Assembly: GCF_039542385.1 (NCBI RefSeq)
Contig: NZ_BAABIA010000007.1
Location: 248,001-312,000, forward strand
DNA length: 64,000 bases
Direction of reading: 5' to 3'
DNA from: Prosthecobacter algae
Lineage (GTDB): Bacteria; Verrucomicrobiota; Verrucomicrobiia; Verrucomicrobiales; Verrucomicrobiaceae
Shown here: positions 1-9,800 of the stretch, piece after piece
Numbering within the stretch: the first letter of the stretch is position 1
How the letters are laid out: each line of letters opens with the position of its first letter
Program-made: the position numbers and the translations under genes
The notes under the pieces: model-generated
The model's input: the letters and a program-made list of their open reading frames with translations, nothing else
The model's database searches: none
What the model was told of the DNA's origin: nothing

Positions 1-251
1 TCCATGCCGAGTTCCTGGATGACCCCACCCCCACCGACGTCATCACCTTTCACCACGGTGAAATCCTCGTCAGTGCAGACACCGCCCTCCGCCAAGGCAG
101 CGACCACGGCCAGCCCCTCAACCCGGAGCTCGCCCTCTACATGATTCACGGCCTCATGCACCTCGGCGGCTGGGACGATCACGACCCCGAAGAAGCCGCC
201 GAAATGACCCGCCAGCAGGAGGCCATCCTCCAAACCTGCCTGACCTCATAA
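1..251 (+). CDS. ybeY: Endoribonuclease YbeY, 3' end (5' truncated by window)
   Basis: The reading frame is open from base 3 and stops at 249-251, giving the last 82 residues. YbeY is a zinc-dependent single-strand RNase that acts in 16S rRNA 3'-end maturation and late ribosome quality control. The family signature HGxxHLxGxDH is present as IHGLMHLGGWDDHD, with the three zinc-binding histidines in place; a Trp-Asp stands where Tyr is usual. Upstream residues DPTPTDVITF also match the conserved TDVLSF region. The start lies outside the window. The family assignment is secure from the metal motif; nothing can be said about the N-terminus or promoter. Confidence 0.93.
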   Translation, partial: HAEFLDDPTPTDVITFHHGEILVSADTALRQGSDHGQPLNPELALYMIHGLMHLGGWDDHDPEEAAEMTRQQEAILQTCLTS

Positions 252-300
252 GAGCCAAAGGAAGAATCACAAGGCAAAGGCTGACCAGCCAACTCGGCAA

Positions 301-419
301 AGCCAAAGTACTAAAGAGCTTTAGCTCGCTAAAACTCCCGCCTCTGATTCCATTCCGCATCTCACAAAGACGCGAAAAAGGTCTCATGGTCTCGACAAAA
401 GAAGGCCAAAAAAAACATC
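301..419 (-). repeat. Solitary copy of the 120-bp repeat found in tandem at 44297-44781
   Basis: Read on the minus strand, this stretch matches the tandem units at 44.3-44.8 kb: GATGT followed by a T-run, a TTTTGTCGAGACCA block, an ATGCGGAAT block and then CGAGCTAAAGCTC followed by AGTACTTT. Similarity continues beyond the unit to about 481 (the minus-strand text reads CCCCTCACCCCTGGCCCT, then GGGCGAGGGGGATG), matching 44252-44300. No convincing reading frame is conserved between copies, so this appears to be a dispersed noncoding repeat. It sits in the 3' intergenic region after ybeY. Confidence 0.7.
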
Positions 420-576
420 CCCCTCGCCCTAGGAACTGGGGTTGCGAAGCCGCGAAGCGAAAGGGCCAGGGGTGAGGGGCTGTCGAAGCTTAAATAATCC
501 ACACCTCCACGCTCCACAAAAGCGGCATTCTAAATCTGCGATGGCATAACCAAAAGCGTCGCCATCTCGAAAACAT

Positions 577-785
577 GTTATACGATTTAGCTACAATGCA
601 AGCTTCAGGCCTCTTGGGCCTGATACGCATCCCGATACCTCTCCCCAGCCGCAGAGCGGCGTCCGTATCTTAGCCGCGCCTTTCAAGGCGCGGTTTTGTC
701 CCTCGCACCGACTTCACTCATCGCGTCGCAGCGCGACGCCCGAACGACCGCAATTTCACCAATCCATCTCGCTAAATCGTATTAC
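577..785. repeat. Hairpin-rich intergenic element bounded by an inverted repeat
   Basis: GTTATACGATTTAGC at 577-591 and its near-perfect reverse complement GCTAAATCGTATTAC at 771-785 (14 of 15) bound a 209-bp block. Inside are four short palindromes: CAGGCC/GGCCTG at 606-622, GCCGC/GCGGC at 648-660, CCGCGCC/GGCGCGG at 674-693 and GCGTCGC/GCGACGC at 723-739. No open frame with family resemblance lies inside, and no target-site duplication is evident. It could be a MITE- or REP-cluster-like nonautonomous element. The boundary interpretation is inference. Confidence 0.5.
673..698 (+). terminator. Terminator-like hairpin (CCGCGCC/GGCGCGG + TTTTG)
   Basis: A 7-bp perfect stem with a TTTCAA loop is followed by TTTTG, the layout of a weak intrinsic terminator on the plus strand. 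It lies within the hairpin-rich element, so it may be structural rather than a real terminator; ybeY ends 420 bp upstream. Confidence 0.35.
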
Positions 786-874
786 ACTTCGCCCGCCATT
801 CCGAAGGGACCTCAAAAACCCAACTCAGCCTTCCGCGTTCAGGTTCCCATCAGCCTCCCCTCACCCATCGGCCC

Positions 875-1357
875 TCACGACGGCTGCAGCACGATCTTGA
901 TCTTCCCGGCAGTCTTGCCCGCATCAGCCAGGCTATCCATCAAGGTAGGACCAGTGGGCGCAGTCGCAGCAGCAGGAGTCGTCGCCACGGCTGATTCCGC
1001 TTCCAGGGCCGCCTTCAGCGCCCCTTCCACCATCTGCCCACAGTGAATCTTCATCGGCGGCAGTGCTCCCAGAGGGGCGCTCAGTTCGGCGGCGCTCATT
1101 TGCAGAGCCTCCTCCTTCGTTTTGCCCCGGATGAGCTCCGTCGCCAGGCTGGCCACTGCAATGGCCGTCTGACAGCCGAAGCTTTGAAAGCTGGCCTTGT
1201 CGATCACCTTCTTGCCATCCTTTTCCTTGTACTTCAGCCACATGCGCACCATGTCCCCGCAGTCGGGAGAGCCCACGGTCCCCACCGCATCCGCATCCGG
1301 CATTTCGCCAAGGTTCTGCGGATTGGAAAGGGCGGACTGGAGGGCGTCTTCGTTCAT
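875..1357 (-). CDS. IscU/NifU-like iron-sulfur cluster assembly scaffold
   Basis: The 160-residue protein matches the IscU/NifU N-terminal scaffold, which assembles [2Fe-2S] and [4Fe-4S] clusters with a cysteine desulfurase and passes them to apoproteins. The three conserved cysteines are visible: SPDCGD near residue 33, SFGCQTAIAVAS near 61 and KIHCGQM near 106; the first is followed by the family Asp. After about residue 120 comes an Ala/Thr-rich linker and a tail ending in KIKIVLQPS, which is not typical of IscU. It lies 32 bp downstream of secA on the same strand, so the two may be co-transcribed. No other Isc or Suf gene is in the window. Confidence 0.82.
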   Translation of the reverse strand: MNEDALQSALSNPQNLGEMPDADAVGTVGSPDCGDMVRMWLKYKEKDGKKVIDKASFQSFGCQTAIAVASLATELIRGKTKEEALQMSAAELSAPLGALPPMKIHCGQMVEGALKAALEAESAVATTPAAATAPTGPTLMDSLADAGKTAGKIKIVLQPS

Positions 1358-1389
1358 GGGCTGGGCTATGGTAAAAGGATACGGAGGAA

Positions 1390-4300
1390 TTAAGCCGTCC
1401 GACCGCAGCAGTTCTTGAACTTTTTGCCACTGCCGCAGGGGCAGGAGTCATTGCGGCCCACATTGGCCAGAGGCTTTCTCTGCGGCACCATGCCGGGGAG
1501 GATCAGCTTCGGACCATCGGCACCGGGATTGTGCGGCTTCGGCTTTTCAGGCTCGGGCTCAGGGGCAGGCCGTGCCTGAGGCTGCTGGATCACCAGATTG
1601 CCATCTTGGATCTGGATGCCATTGCCCTGCTGCTGCTGCATCATGGCGATCTGCGCCAGGAACTGCTCAAACGCGGCCAGTTGCTGCGTACTGCGGAACA
1701 GGTTGCCCAGCACCTCGCCATTGATGTTGCGCATCAGTTCAGCAAAGATCGTGAAGGCTTCCTGCTTGAATTCGATGAGCGGATCTTTCTGTCCGTAGCT
1801 GCGCAGGCTGATGCCTTCCTTGAGGGCATCCAGCGCATACAGGTGCTCCTGCCACAGACGGTCAATGGCGTTGAGGAGGATCATCTTCTCGATCTCCTGG
1901 AGGGCCTGCGGATTGGCCCCGCCCACCTTCACATCATAGGCACCCAGGATCTTGCCCTGCAGCCATACGCACTGGCCATCAAAGTCCATCGCCTTGAACT
2001 CTTCGTCAAACTCACGCAGGCCGATCGGCACCGTGGTGTTGATCCACTGGAGTAGATTTTCATAATCGGGCTCCATGTCGCTGCCACGGTCTTTCGGCAG
2101 GAATTCCTCCAGGCGTTCCTTCAGGCCTTTCTCCACCGCTTCATTGATGAGCAGGCGGGGATCGTTGCTTTCCAGCACGTCATTGCGCCATTCATAGATG
2201 ACTTCGCGCTGCTGGTTCATCACATCGTCATACTCCAGCACGCGCTTGCGCCAGGTGTAGTTGCGCTGCTCCACACGCTTCTGGGCCGTCTCGACGGAGC
2301 GGTTCAGCCAAGGGTGCTGCAGCTCTTCGCCTTCAGCCATGCCAAAGCGTTCCATGATCTTGGTCATCCGGTCCGCCGCGCCAAAGTTGCGCATCAGCTC
2401 ATCCTCAAAGCTGAGGAAAAACTTGCTCTCGCCCGGGTCACCCTGACGGGCACAACGACCGCGCAACTGCCGGTCCACCCGGCGGGATTCGTGACGCTCC
2501 GTGGCCAGCACCATCAGGCCGCCCAGTTCAGACACGCCTTCGCCCAGCTTGATGTCGGTACCACGGCCAGCCATGTTGGTGGAAATGGTCACGGAACCTT
2601 TTTGACCCGCACGGGCCACGATCTCGGCCTCCTGGCGGTGATACTTCGCATTCAGCACCGCGTGCGGAATCTTCTGCAGCTTCAGCATGCGGCTCACGGT
2701 TTCGGAAGCTTCCACACTGGCGGTGCCCACCAGCAGGGGCTGACCCTTCGCATGGCGCTCGCGGATCATCTCGATCACGGCATTGTACTTCTCACGGCGC
2801 GTCTTGTAGATGCTGTCGTTCTGATCCAGGCGCTTCACCAGACGGTTAGTCGGGATCGTCAGCACGTCCAGACCATAGATGTCATGGAATTCGGAGGCAT
2901 CCGTTTCAGCGGTGCCCGTCATGCCACCCAGCTTTTCATAAAGGCGGAAGTAGTTCTGAATCGTGATGGTGGCCAGGGTCTGAGTCTCGGCATCGATCTG
3001 CACACCTTCCTTAGCTTCCACAGCCTGATGCAGGCCATCGCTCCAGCGGCGGCCCGCCATCTTGCGGCCCGTCTGCTCGTCCACGATGACCACCTTGTTC
3101 TCCTCAACAACGTACTCCACGTCCTTCTCATAGAGGCAGTAGGCACGCAGAAGCTGGCTGATCTGGTGGATGCGCTGCCCCTGGTGGGAGAGGCGGTCCT
3201 GAAGTTCATTCTTCTTCTGCAACTTTTGGGCTTCCGTCAGGGAGGCATCGCCATCAATGTCAGAATACAGCGTGGCGAGGTCGGGCAGCACGAAGGCGTC
3301 CGGCTCGTCAGGGCTCAGGAAATTGCGGCCCATTTCGCTGAGGTCAGCATCGTGGCTCTTTTCTTCGATGGAAAAGTACAGGCCTTCCTTCAGTTCAAAG
3401 AGATCCTTCTTCTGGGTGTCCTCATACATCTTCAGCTCGGCCTTCTCCAAGGCGCGGCGAAGCTCGGGATCTTCCATGCAGCGCATCAGCGCACGGTTCT
3501 TCGGCTGGCCCAGACGGCACTGGTACAGCTTGCGACCCGCCAACTCCAGATCGCCCTTTTTGGCGTCTTCCTTGGCCTCGGTGACCAGGCCGTTGCAAAG
3601 GGTGTTCTGACGTCTAACCAACTGTTCAACCAGCGGCTTGTAGCGCTCATACTGGTGCGTACTCTCAGCTCCGGCCACCGGGCCGCTGATGATGAGCGGC
3701 GTGCGGGCTTCATCAATGAGCACGGAGTCCACTTCGTCCACAATGGCGAAGTAGTGGCCGCGCTGCACCTGCTGCTCCTTGCTAGAGGCCATGCCGTTGT
3801 CACGCAGGTAATCAAAACCGAACTCGCTATTCACCCCATAGGTGATGTCGCACTGGTACTGGTCGCGGCGGATGTGGCTCGGCTGGTCGTTTTGGAGGCA
3901 GCCCACGGTGAGACCGAGAAACTTGTAGAGGTAACCCATCCACTCCGAGTCACGACGGGCTAGGTAATCATTGACGGTGATGACGTGCACCCCACGACCC
4001 GTCAGCGCATTCAGCGCGACTGGCAGGGTTCCAACGAGGGTCTTGCCCTCACCGGTGGCCATTTCGGCGATCATGCCACGATGCAGGGCAATGCCGCCAA
4101 TGAGCTGCACATCAAAGTGCACCATGTTCCATTTCAGCGGCGTGTCGCAGACGATGTGCTCCTGACCGACCAGACGGCGGGCCGCGCTTTTCACCACCGC
4201 ATAGACTTCCGGCAGGATGTCGTTGAGGATCTTGGAGATGATGTTGGCAAACTTCGGTTGGATCTCGTTCCAGGCGTCGCGGGCCTTGTCGATGCGGGCC

Positions 4301-4647
4301 TTTTTGTCTTCGATGGAGGCACCGTTCCAGGCGCTTTCTGCCAGATAGCTGGCATCCAGGGATGGAAAGTGAGGCTTCAGCGCCGTGAAATAACCTTCCA
4401 CATGGCGCAGGCAGGCTTCGACAGTTTCTTCATCGGCAATGCGCAGCGAAACCCCGCCCAGGAAATGGGGCGTGTGAAACGCGCGGAACTGGGCTTTCCA
4501 TTTGGCGCAACGTTCGCGCAAGGCGTCATCAGATTCGTTTTGAAGCTGGGCTTCGATCCGGTTGATCTCGGCCACAACCGGTTGCAAGCGCTTCACAGTA
4601 CGCTGGTTTTTGGTGCCGATGATTTTTTTGATGATCCACTCGAACAT
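1390..4647 (-). CDS. secA: Protein translocase ATPase SecA (long form)
   Basis: The 1085-residue protein is the motor ATPase that drives unfolded preproteins through SecYEG. Walker A is MATGEGKT at residues 196-203, IVDEVDSVLIDEARTP carries the DEAD-like box, and the C-terminus has the zinc-binding CPCGSGKKFKNCC near 1069-1081 that contacts SecB or ribosomes. It is about 180 residues longer than the E. coli protein: Walker A sits roughly 95 residues later than usual because of an insertion around residues 45-140, and a second charged insertion lies within the preprotein-binding domain, between LIISGPVAG and the VDEQTGR motif. IscU-like gene follows after 32 bp. Start chosen at MFEWIIKKIIGTKNQR, typical of SecA. 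Confidence 0.97.
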   Translation of the reverse strand: MFEWIIKKIIGTKNQRTVKRLQPVVAEINRIEAQLQNESDDALRERCAKWKAQFRAFHTPHFLGGVSLRIADEETVEACLRHVEGYFTALKPHFPSLDASYLAESAWNGASIEDKKARIDKARDAWNEIQPKFANIISKILNDILPEVYAVVKSAARRLVGQEHIVCDTPLKWNMVHFDVQLIGGIALHRGMIAEMATGEGKTLVGTLPVALNALTGRGVHVITVNDYLARRDSEWMGYLYKFLGLTVGCLQNDQPSHIRRDQYQCDITYGVNSEFGFDYLRDNGMASSKEQQVQRGHYFAIVDEVDSVLIDEARTPLIISGPVAGAESTHQYERYKPLVEQLVRRQNTLCNGLVTEAKEDAKKGDLELAGRKLYQCRLGQPKNRALMRCMEDPELRRALEKAELKMYEDTQKKDLFELKEGLYFSIEEKSHDADLSEMGRNFLSPDEPDAFVLPDLATLYSDIDGDASLTEAQKLQKKNELQDRLSHQGQRIHQISQLLRAYCLYEKDVEYVVEENKVVIVDEQTGRKMAGRRWSDGLHQAVEAKEGVQIDAETQTLATITIQNYFRLYEKLGGMTGTAETDASEFHDIYGLDVLTIPTNRLVKRLDQNDSIYKTRREKYNAVIEMIRERHAKGQPLLVGTASVEASETVSRMLKLQKIPHAVLNAKYHRQEAEIVARAGQKGSVTISTNMAGRGTDIKLGEGVSELGGLMVLATERHESRRVDRQLRGRCARQGDPGESKFFLSFEDELMRNFGAADRMTKIMERFGMAEGEELQHPWLNRSVETAQKRVEQRNYTWRKRVLEYDDVMNQQREVIYEWRNDVLESNDPRLLINEAVEKGLKERLEEFLPKDRGSDMEPDYENLLQWINTTVPIGLREFDEEFKAMDFDGQCVWLQGKILGAYDVKVGGANPQALQEIEKMILLNAIDRLWQEHLYALDALKEGISLRSYGQKDPLIEFKQEAFTIFAELMRNINGEVLGNLFRSTQQLAAFEQFLAQIAMMQQQQGNGIQIQDGNLVIQQPQARPAPEPEPEKPKPHNPGADGPKLILPGMVPQRKPLANVGRNDSCPCGSGKKFKNCCGRTA

Positions 4648-4972
4648 AACAGAAAGGGAATGACAGAAAGACCGCCGCGTCGCAATGGGGCGTGGCGGTC
4701 GGGCCGTCTACTTTGGAGAGGATACGCGACTTGGCAAGCAGGGAGGGTGGGCTAAGAACGCATCCTGAACACCCGCTTCCAGCCCTATAAATGCGCTCCA
4801 ACTTCCTTTTGAGGGACGGAAAGCCGGGACCTAAGCAGGCAACACCCGCCGAAGAAAGAATAAATCGGCGACCGGACCTGATCTGGATGGGCTCATTCTC
4901 CGGGCCTGAAACATTGCGTTCGAGCACATTTCTCACTCGCATTTCCTGCCACTCCCGCGCATCTTTGGGCGC
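4648..4972. other. Intergenic region between divergent secA and dciA
   Basis: This 325-bp stretch should hold the divergent promoters of secA (leftward) and the dciA-like gene (rightward). I see no strong palindrome, riboswitch-like structure or convincing reading frame; short open frames crossing it show no family resemblance. Confidence 0.4.
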
Positions 4973-5350
4973 ATGTCCAACCGCCTCCCCACCGCTGCCC
5001 AGCGCCGCAGGCACGCCCTGATTTCGGCGTGGCGGGGAATGGATGGCGGTCCCATCCTGGACGTGCCGCTGAAATCCGTCGCCGACCTCATCGGTCCCAT
5101 TGTCGCCCAGGCTGGCATTGGCGACCGCATGAAGCTCGAGGAAGTGCTCGGCGCATGGAAGGAAATCGTGGGCGACTTTCTGTATCAGCACTCCAGGCCA
5201 GACTCCATCCAGCGCGGTGTCCTGATGGTGCGGGTGCTGCAGCCCACTGTCCACCATGCCCTCATGATGGAGCGCCCACGCATTCTGAAACGGCTGAAGG
5301 AGACCCTGAAGAACTCCGGCATCAAAGACGTAAGGCTGAAACATGGCTGA
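4973..5350 (+). CDS. dciA: DciA/DUF721 family protein (predicted replicative helicase loader)
   Basis: The 125-residue protein fits the DUF721 domain now known as DciA, which helps load or activate DnaB helicase in bacteria lacking DnaC/DnaI. The characteristic core is present: W-KEIVGDFL-Q-HSRPDSI-RGVLMVRV, then a VHHALMMERPRILKRL helix. An N-terminal basic stretch (RRRHALISAWRG) precedes the domain. It ends 5 bp before the next gene, suggesting co-transcription. The function is taken from the family; nothing in the context proves it, and DnaB is not in the window. Confidence 0.78.
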   Translation: MSNRLPTAAQRRRHALISAWRGMDGGPILDVPLKSVADLIGPIVAQAGIGDRMKLEEVLGAWKEIVGDFLYQHSRPDSIQRGVLMVRVLQPTVHHALMMERPRILKRLKETLKNSGIKDVRLKHG

Positions 5351-5355
5351 ACTGA

Positions 5356-6798
5356 ATGCTCATGGACTGGAATGACTGGCAGAGCATCCTGCGCTGGCGC
5401 GCTCTGGAGGAAGGAGATCCCGATGGGGCGATCCTTTCCGAAGAACGCCGCCGTCAAGCCACCGCCCGCACCCGGGGTGGGCTGACTTCCGACGGAGTGA
5501 ATGGCGAGCCCATAAGCTCACGTGAGATCTCCTTTCTGCACAAACGCACCCAGTGGCTGGAGCGTGAAGTCGTCGGCTGGAGCGGATCTCTCGTGCGGGT
5601 GATGGAGCGTCTTGTCACCGTGCAGGGCCGCTGGTCCTGGGCTCTTGCTGGCTGGGGCATTGCCTTGGTGGCGGGTTATTTTTTGTCGGGTCTCGGCCAG
5701 CAGGCGGAGTTCAACCTCCTCGCCCTGCCCCTCGTCGGCGTTCTCCTGTGGAATGCGGTCATCATGGTGCTGTCCTTGGTTTGGGAGCTCTTGCCCGCTC
5801 CGCGTGCCGGGGGTGGCAGCCGTTTTATGGAATGGCTGGCCCAGGTGGTGTCACCCGTGGGCCATGACAGCCCTGCCGAAGGCGAGACCCTCACCGGCCT
5901 CACCGTGGACCAGCGTTTTGGCCTGCTGGCCAATGCCCCGGCCATGGAGCGGCTGCAGCGCAGGCTGCGGGCCTGGATGCATCTGGCCGCAGCCCTGCTG
6001 GCACTCGGCAGCATCATCGGCCTTTACGCACGCGGCTGGTCTCATGAATACCGGGCCGTGTGGGAAAGCACCCTGCTCTCGGACTCTGGAGCCCAAAAAT
6101 TCTTTGGCACGCTCTTCGGTCCTGCATCTTCAGCTTTGAAGCTTCAGCTTCCCTTGGAGGCCCTTCCTGCCATGCACCGCACCGGGGGCGTCACCCAGGC
6201 CCCGGCACTGGCTTTGCCTTGGATCCATCTGTATGCGGGCACCCTGTTCCTGCTCATCATGCTGCCACGCTTTGGACTGGCAGGGCTGGCCGTCTGGCGG
6301 GCCCGTCAGATCTTGCAAAAGCGTGTGCGCAGCCTGGGCTGGCGTTCTTATCTGAAGCGGACCCTACGCTCGGTGGAAGGCGGCCAGGAGGTGATCCACG
6401 TGCTCATCCATGCCACGGATGCTACCCCCATGCACCGCGAAGTCTGGGCCAGGGGCGTGCGCGAACGGTTCGGCGCGATGATCGAGCCGGAAATGATTCA
6501 AGTGCCCCTGGGTGATGAAGATGACTTTACCGCCGCTTGGAAACCCGCAGGCAGCAAGACCGTGATGATTTTCAACTTGGCCACCACCCCCGAGCAGGAA
6601 GTCCAGCGACGCTTTGTCCAGGATGTGAAGCAAGTGCTCTTCCGCCAGCACCGCGAGGCGGAACTCATCGTGCTTCTGGATGCCACCAGTATCGGCAACC
6701 GCTGGTCTCCCGACAAGCTGGCCAGCCGTGAGAAGCTGTGGACGGACATGCTGCAAGGCGAGGCCGATGAAATCATCGTCGCCGCCCGCCGCGCCTAA
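5356..6798 (+). CDS. DUF2868 family membrane protein
   Basis: The 480-residue protein shows at least four hydrophobic spans (about 95-115, 120-140, 215-235 and 295-320) separated by soluble stretches, and the DUF2868 hallmarks FGLLANAPAMERLQRRLRAW and YRAVWESTLLSD. The C-terminal 160 residues are soluble and read like a degenerate nucleotide-binding domain (VIHVLIHATDATPM; TVMIFNLATTPE). In other bacteria DUF2868 genes often neighbour a DUF3482 GTPase gene, but none is seen here; the upstream neighbour is dciA, 5 bp away. A second ATG two codons in is an equally good start. The stop overlaps a copy of the recurrent GYCTAACMAA motif (6793-6802). Function unknown. Confidence 0.72.
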   Translation: MLMDWNDWQSILRWRALEEGDPDGAILSEERRRQATARTRGGLTSDGVNGEPISSREISFLHKRTQWLEREVVGWSGSLVRVMERLVTVQGRWSWALAGWGIALVAGYFLSGLGQQAEFNLLALPLVGVLLWNAVIMVLSLVWELLPAPRAGGGSRFMEWLAQVVSPVGHDSPAEGETLTGLTVDQRFGLLANAPAMERLQRRLRAWMHLAAALLALGSIIGLYARGWSHEYRAVWESTLLSDSGAQKFFGTLFGPASSALKLQLPLEALPAMHRTGGVTQAPALALPWIHLYAGTLFLLIMLPRFGLAGLAVWRARQILQKRVRSLGWRSYLKRTLRSVEGGQEVIHVLIHATDATPMHREVWARGVRERFGAMIEPEMIQVPLGDEDDFTAAWKPAGSKTVMIFNLATTPEQEVQRRFVQDVKQVLFRQHREAELIVLLDATSIGNRWSPDKLASREKLWTDMLQGEADEIIVAARRA

Positions 6799-6841
6799 CC
6801 AATGATGCCGGGCGATCAAATCCCCTGGAGCTTGTCTGACT

Positions 6842-9800
6842 CTACTCCACCACCATCTCCCCTTTCATCACCAGCCAGTGACCGGGGAAGGTGCAGATGT
6901 AGGGGTAACGCCCGGGAGCTGCTGGAGCCTTAAAGCGCAGCGTCTGGCTCTCGTTCTGCATCAGCATCCGGGTCTTCTCCAGAATCTTCGGACTGTCAGG
7001 GATGAAGCCTTTGGCCATGCCGTCGGGTAGCTTGGCCATCTCATTGCCCGCCATCCCGACCTCATCGGCAGCACCCGGCTGCACGACTAACAAATTATGC
7101 GGAGTGACATCCGGATTTTCGAAGGTCAGTTTCACCGGAGTGCCCGCCTTGACGGTGAACTCACGCACGTCAAAGAGCAGCCGCTCAGGCACAGACTTGA
7201 TGGTGATGATCTGAAGGCCAGGCTGGGCATCAAAGGGATCAGCTTTCTCGGCCAGCTTCTTCTTGGCCATCACCGCCGGCTTTTTAGGTTCAGAGTCCTT
7301 GAGGAAGACGACCAGCTCAGGGTGCTTCGCCATGAACTCGGTATTGCCTTTCCACAGAGGCTGCAGCGTGTGGCTGTCGAGGGATGTCCGCAGGGCATAG
7401 GTCAGATAGCTGTCCATCGGATGCTTCAGCAGATCCAATCCTGCTTCGAGGGCCATAGGGGTGCCAATGTAGCTAGCGGCAATGGCAGCCTCCATGCGAA
7501 CGAGGCCAGATTTGTCGTTGGCCAGACGGGCGAAAAGCTCAGACTGAAGAGTGGCTGCAGGCGCAAAACGAAGAGCTCTGGCAGCAGCAGCCCGGGCCGT
7601 TGGTACTGGTTGCTCAGAAAGCTGGACAATGACCTGCCAAGGAAAAGGCTGGACGTGCAGGTGAGGTGAAACCACCCAGAACAGTTCGAGCAGTTGGTGA
7701 AGCGGCGGTTCCTTGACATCAGTCACCCTGGGCAAAACTTCGGCCGAGCTTTTTTCCCAAAGCTCCACCTTGGCCCGGTAACGGGTACGGTAGTTTTCGC
7801 TCTTCAGCAGGCCGAGCAGATCCGGAATGCTGGTACCGGCGATCTTCGGGGATTCCTCCAGGGGTTGGCCTTTGGCGGTGATGCGCCAGATGCGGCCGCT
7901 CTTTTTGTCGCGGCGGGTGTCGCGCAGGGAGTATTGCATGTGGCCTTTGACGGGATTGTACCAGTCGGCCACATACATGGCACCATCGGGCCCCTGCTGG
8001 ATGTCCACAGGGATGAAGCTGAGGTTGGTGGACTGGAAGACGATGCCGACTTTTTTCTCTTCAAAGTGGGTGTCGTGCTCCACCCATTCATGCAGTTCCA
8101 CTTCGTTGGTGGGCTTGTAGCGGACGCGCATGAAGTGCTTTTTACGCAGTCCTTCAGGCCAGTGGCTGCTGCTGAGAAACTCCTGGCCGCAGGTGCCGCT
8201 GTAAGCGGGAATGTAGCTGCCCGCAGGGACATGGATATCGGGATAAGGCGCATTCAGCGCATGCACGGCACTGGCAAAGACGGGATGGCTGCCGACGTGA
8301 AAACCCCAGTCGTCGAAGGTAATGCCCCAGGGGTTCGTGCTCATGTAACCACCAAAGGCCAGCAGCTTGCCTGTGCCGGGGGTGTAGCGGAAGAAGCTGC
8401 TATCGCGGGCGCGGACGGGACCATAGGGCGTCTCCACTTGGCTGTGATGGAAGATGCTCTCACGGAAGATGAGGTCGCCCTCGGGGCTCCAGACAAAGTC
8501 ATGCAGGGAGTGATGGCTATCCTCAGTGCCAAAGCCGGTGAGCAGCTTTTCACGGTGATCGGCCTTGCCATCGCCATCGGTGTCCTTGAGGAACGTCAGG
8601 TTAGGCTGGTCGGAGACATAGACGCCACCGTGGCCAAGCTCGAAGCTGAGCGGGATGTGCAGCTTGTCCGCCCAGACGCTGCATTTGTCCGCCTTGCCAT
8701 CCTGGTTGGTGTCTTCGAGGATGAGGATCTTGTCCTCAGGCTCCTGGCCGGGGAGAATCTGCGGGTAGGTGGTGCTGGTGCTCACCCACAGGCGGCCTTT
8801 GGCATCAAAACGCATGGCGATGGGCTTGACGAAATCCGGGAAGTCTTCCTCGCTGGCAAAGCAGGTGACTTCAAAGCGGGGATCAATCTTGAAGGCCTTC
8901 AGCTCATCGGCGGCACTCAGCCATTCGTTCACGGGCCGGTCCCCGGTGATGCTGGGCAGAGGCCGGGTGTTGGAGTCATCCACCAGGGCGGAAACCGCTG
9001 GGGAGACCGCCTGCTGCCTAACCAACTTTTTACCTGTGGCGATGTCCCATATGAGCTGATCCCGATTGCCGACCATTTGCTTCAGCTTCTCCAATTCACC
9101 TGGGAAGTTGACCACACCATAAGGCTCGGCACGACCACCTTTGATGTAGTAGTAGTTCAGCGGGCGATAGTACTGGAAGAACTTGGTCTCCTTTTCCACC
9201 ACGGCGACACGCAGGCCTTCGTTGAGCGTGGGGGCGGTCTCATCAAACGTGGCGCGGAAAAGGTCTTCGGCGAAAAGGCGATAACCCTGGGCGTTGAGGT
9301 GAACGCCATTGATGGTGACCGGGCTTTGAGGCGATGAGGCCAGGAGCACCGCACTCTTTGAGACATCCGCAAAGCCAACGTTCTCCGCCTGCGCCACCTT
9401 CTGCATGGCCTTGGCATAGCTTTGGATCTGGCCATTCAGATGCCCGTGTGGTTTCTCTGCCGGGGTGGGGGAAACGAGGACAATGCGCGGGGCCGATGTG
9501 CCATTGTAGCGATGGCTTTTCAGTTCGATGAGGAAGGCCTTGAGCAAGGTTTCAAACTCAGCCAGGCCCTTGTCTCCCTTGAAGGATTCATTGAAGCCAA
9601 AGGCGGCGAAGATGACATCGGCCTGGTGCTCGGTGAGATGCTGGTTCAAATCGCCAAAAGCATCCGGGCGCGGACGCAAGGCCACCTCATCAGCGCTCCA
9701 GGCGAGGTTGCGGACGATGAGATGATGCTGCGGGAAACGCTGATGCAGCAGAGCCTCGAAGCTGCCGTCATCGCGCATGCGGTCGAAGAGCGAATTACCG

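Noticed and set aside
696-1046. 116-codon plus-strand open frame near the IscU-like gene
   Set aside because: It overlaps the hairpin-rich element and the antisense of the IscU-like C-terminus; composition fits chance.
2314-3963. 549-codon open frame antisense to secA
   Set aside because: It is the complement of a highly conserved secA region with strong codon bias; the antisense protein resembles nothing and is His/Leu-rich as expected from antisense GC-rich coding DNA.
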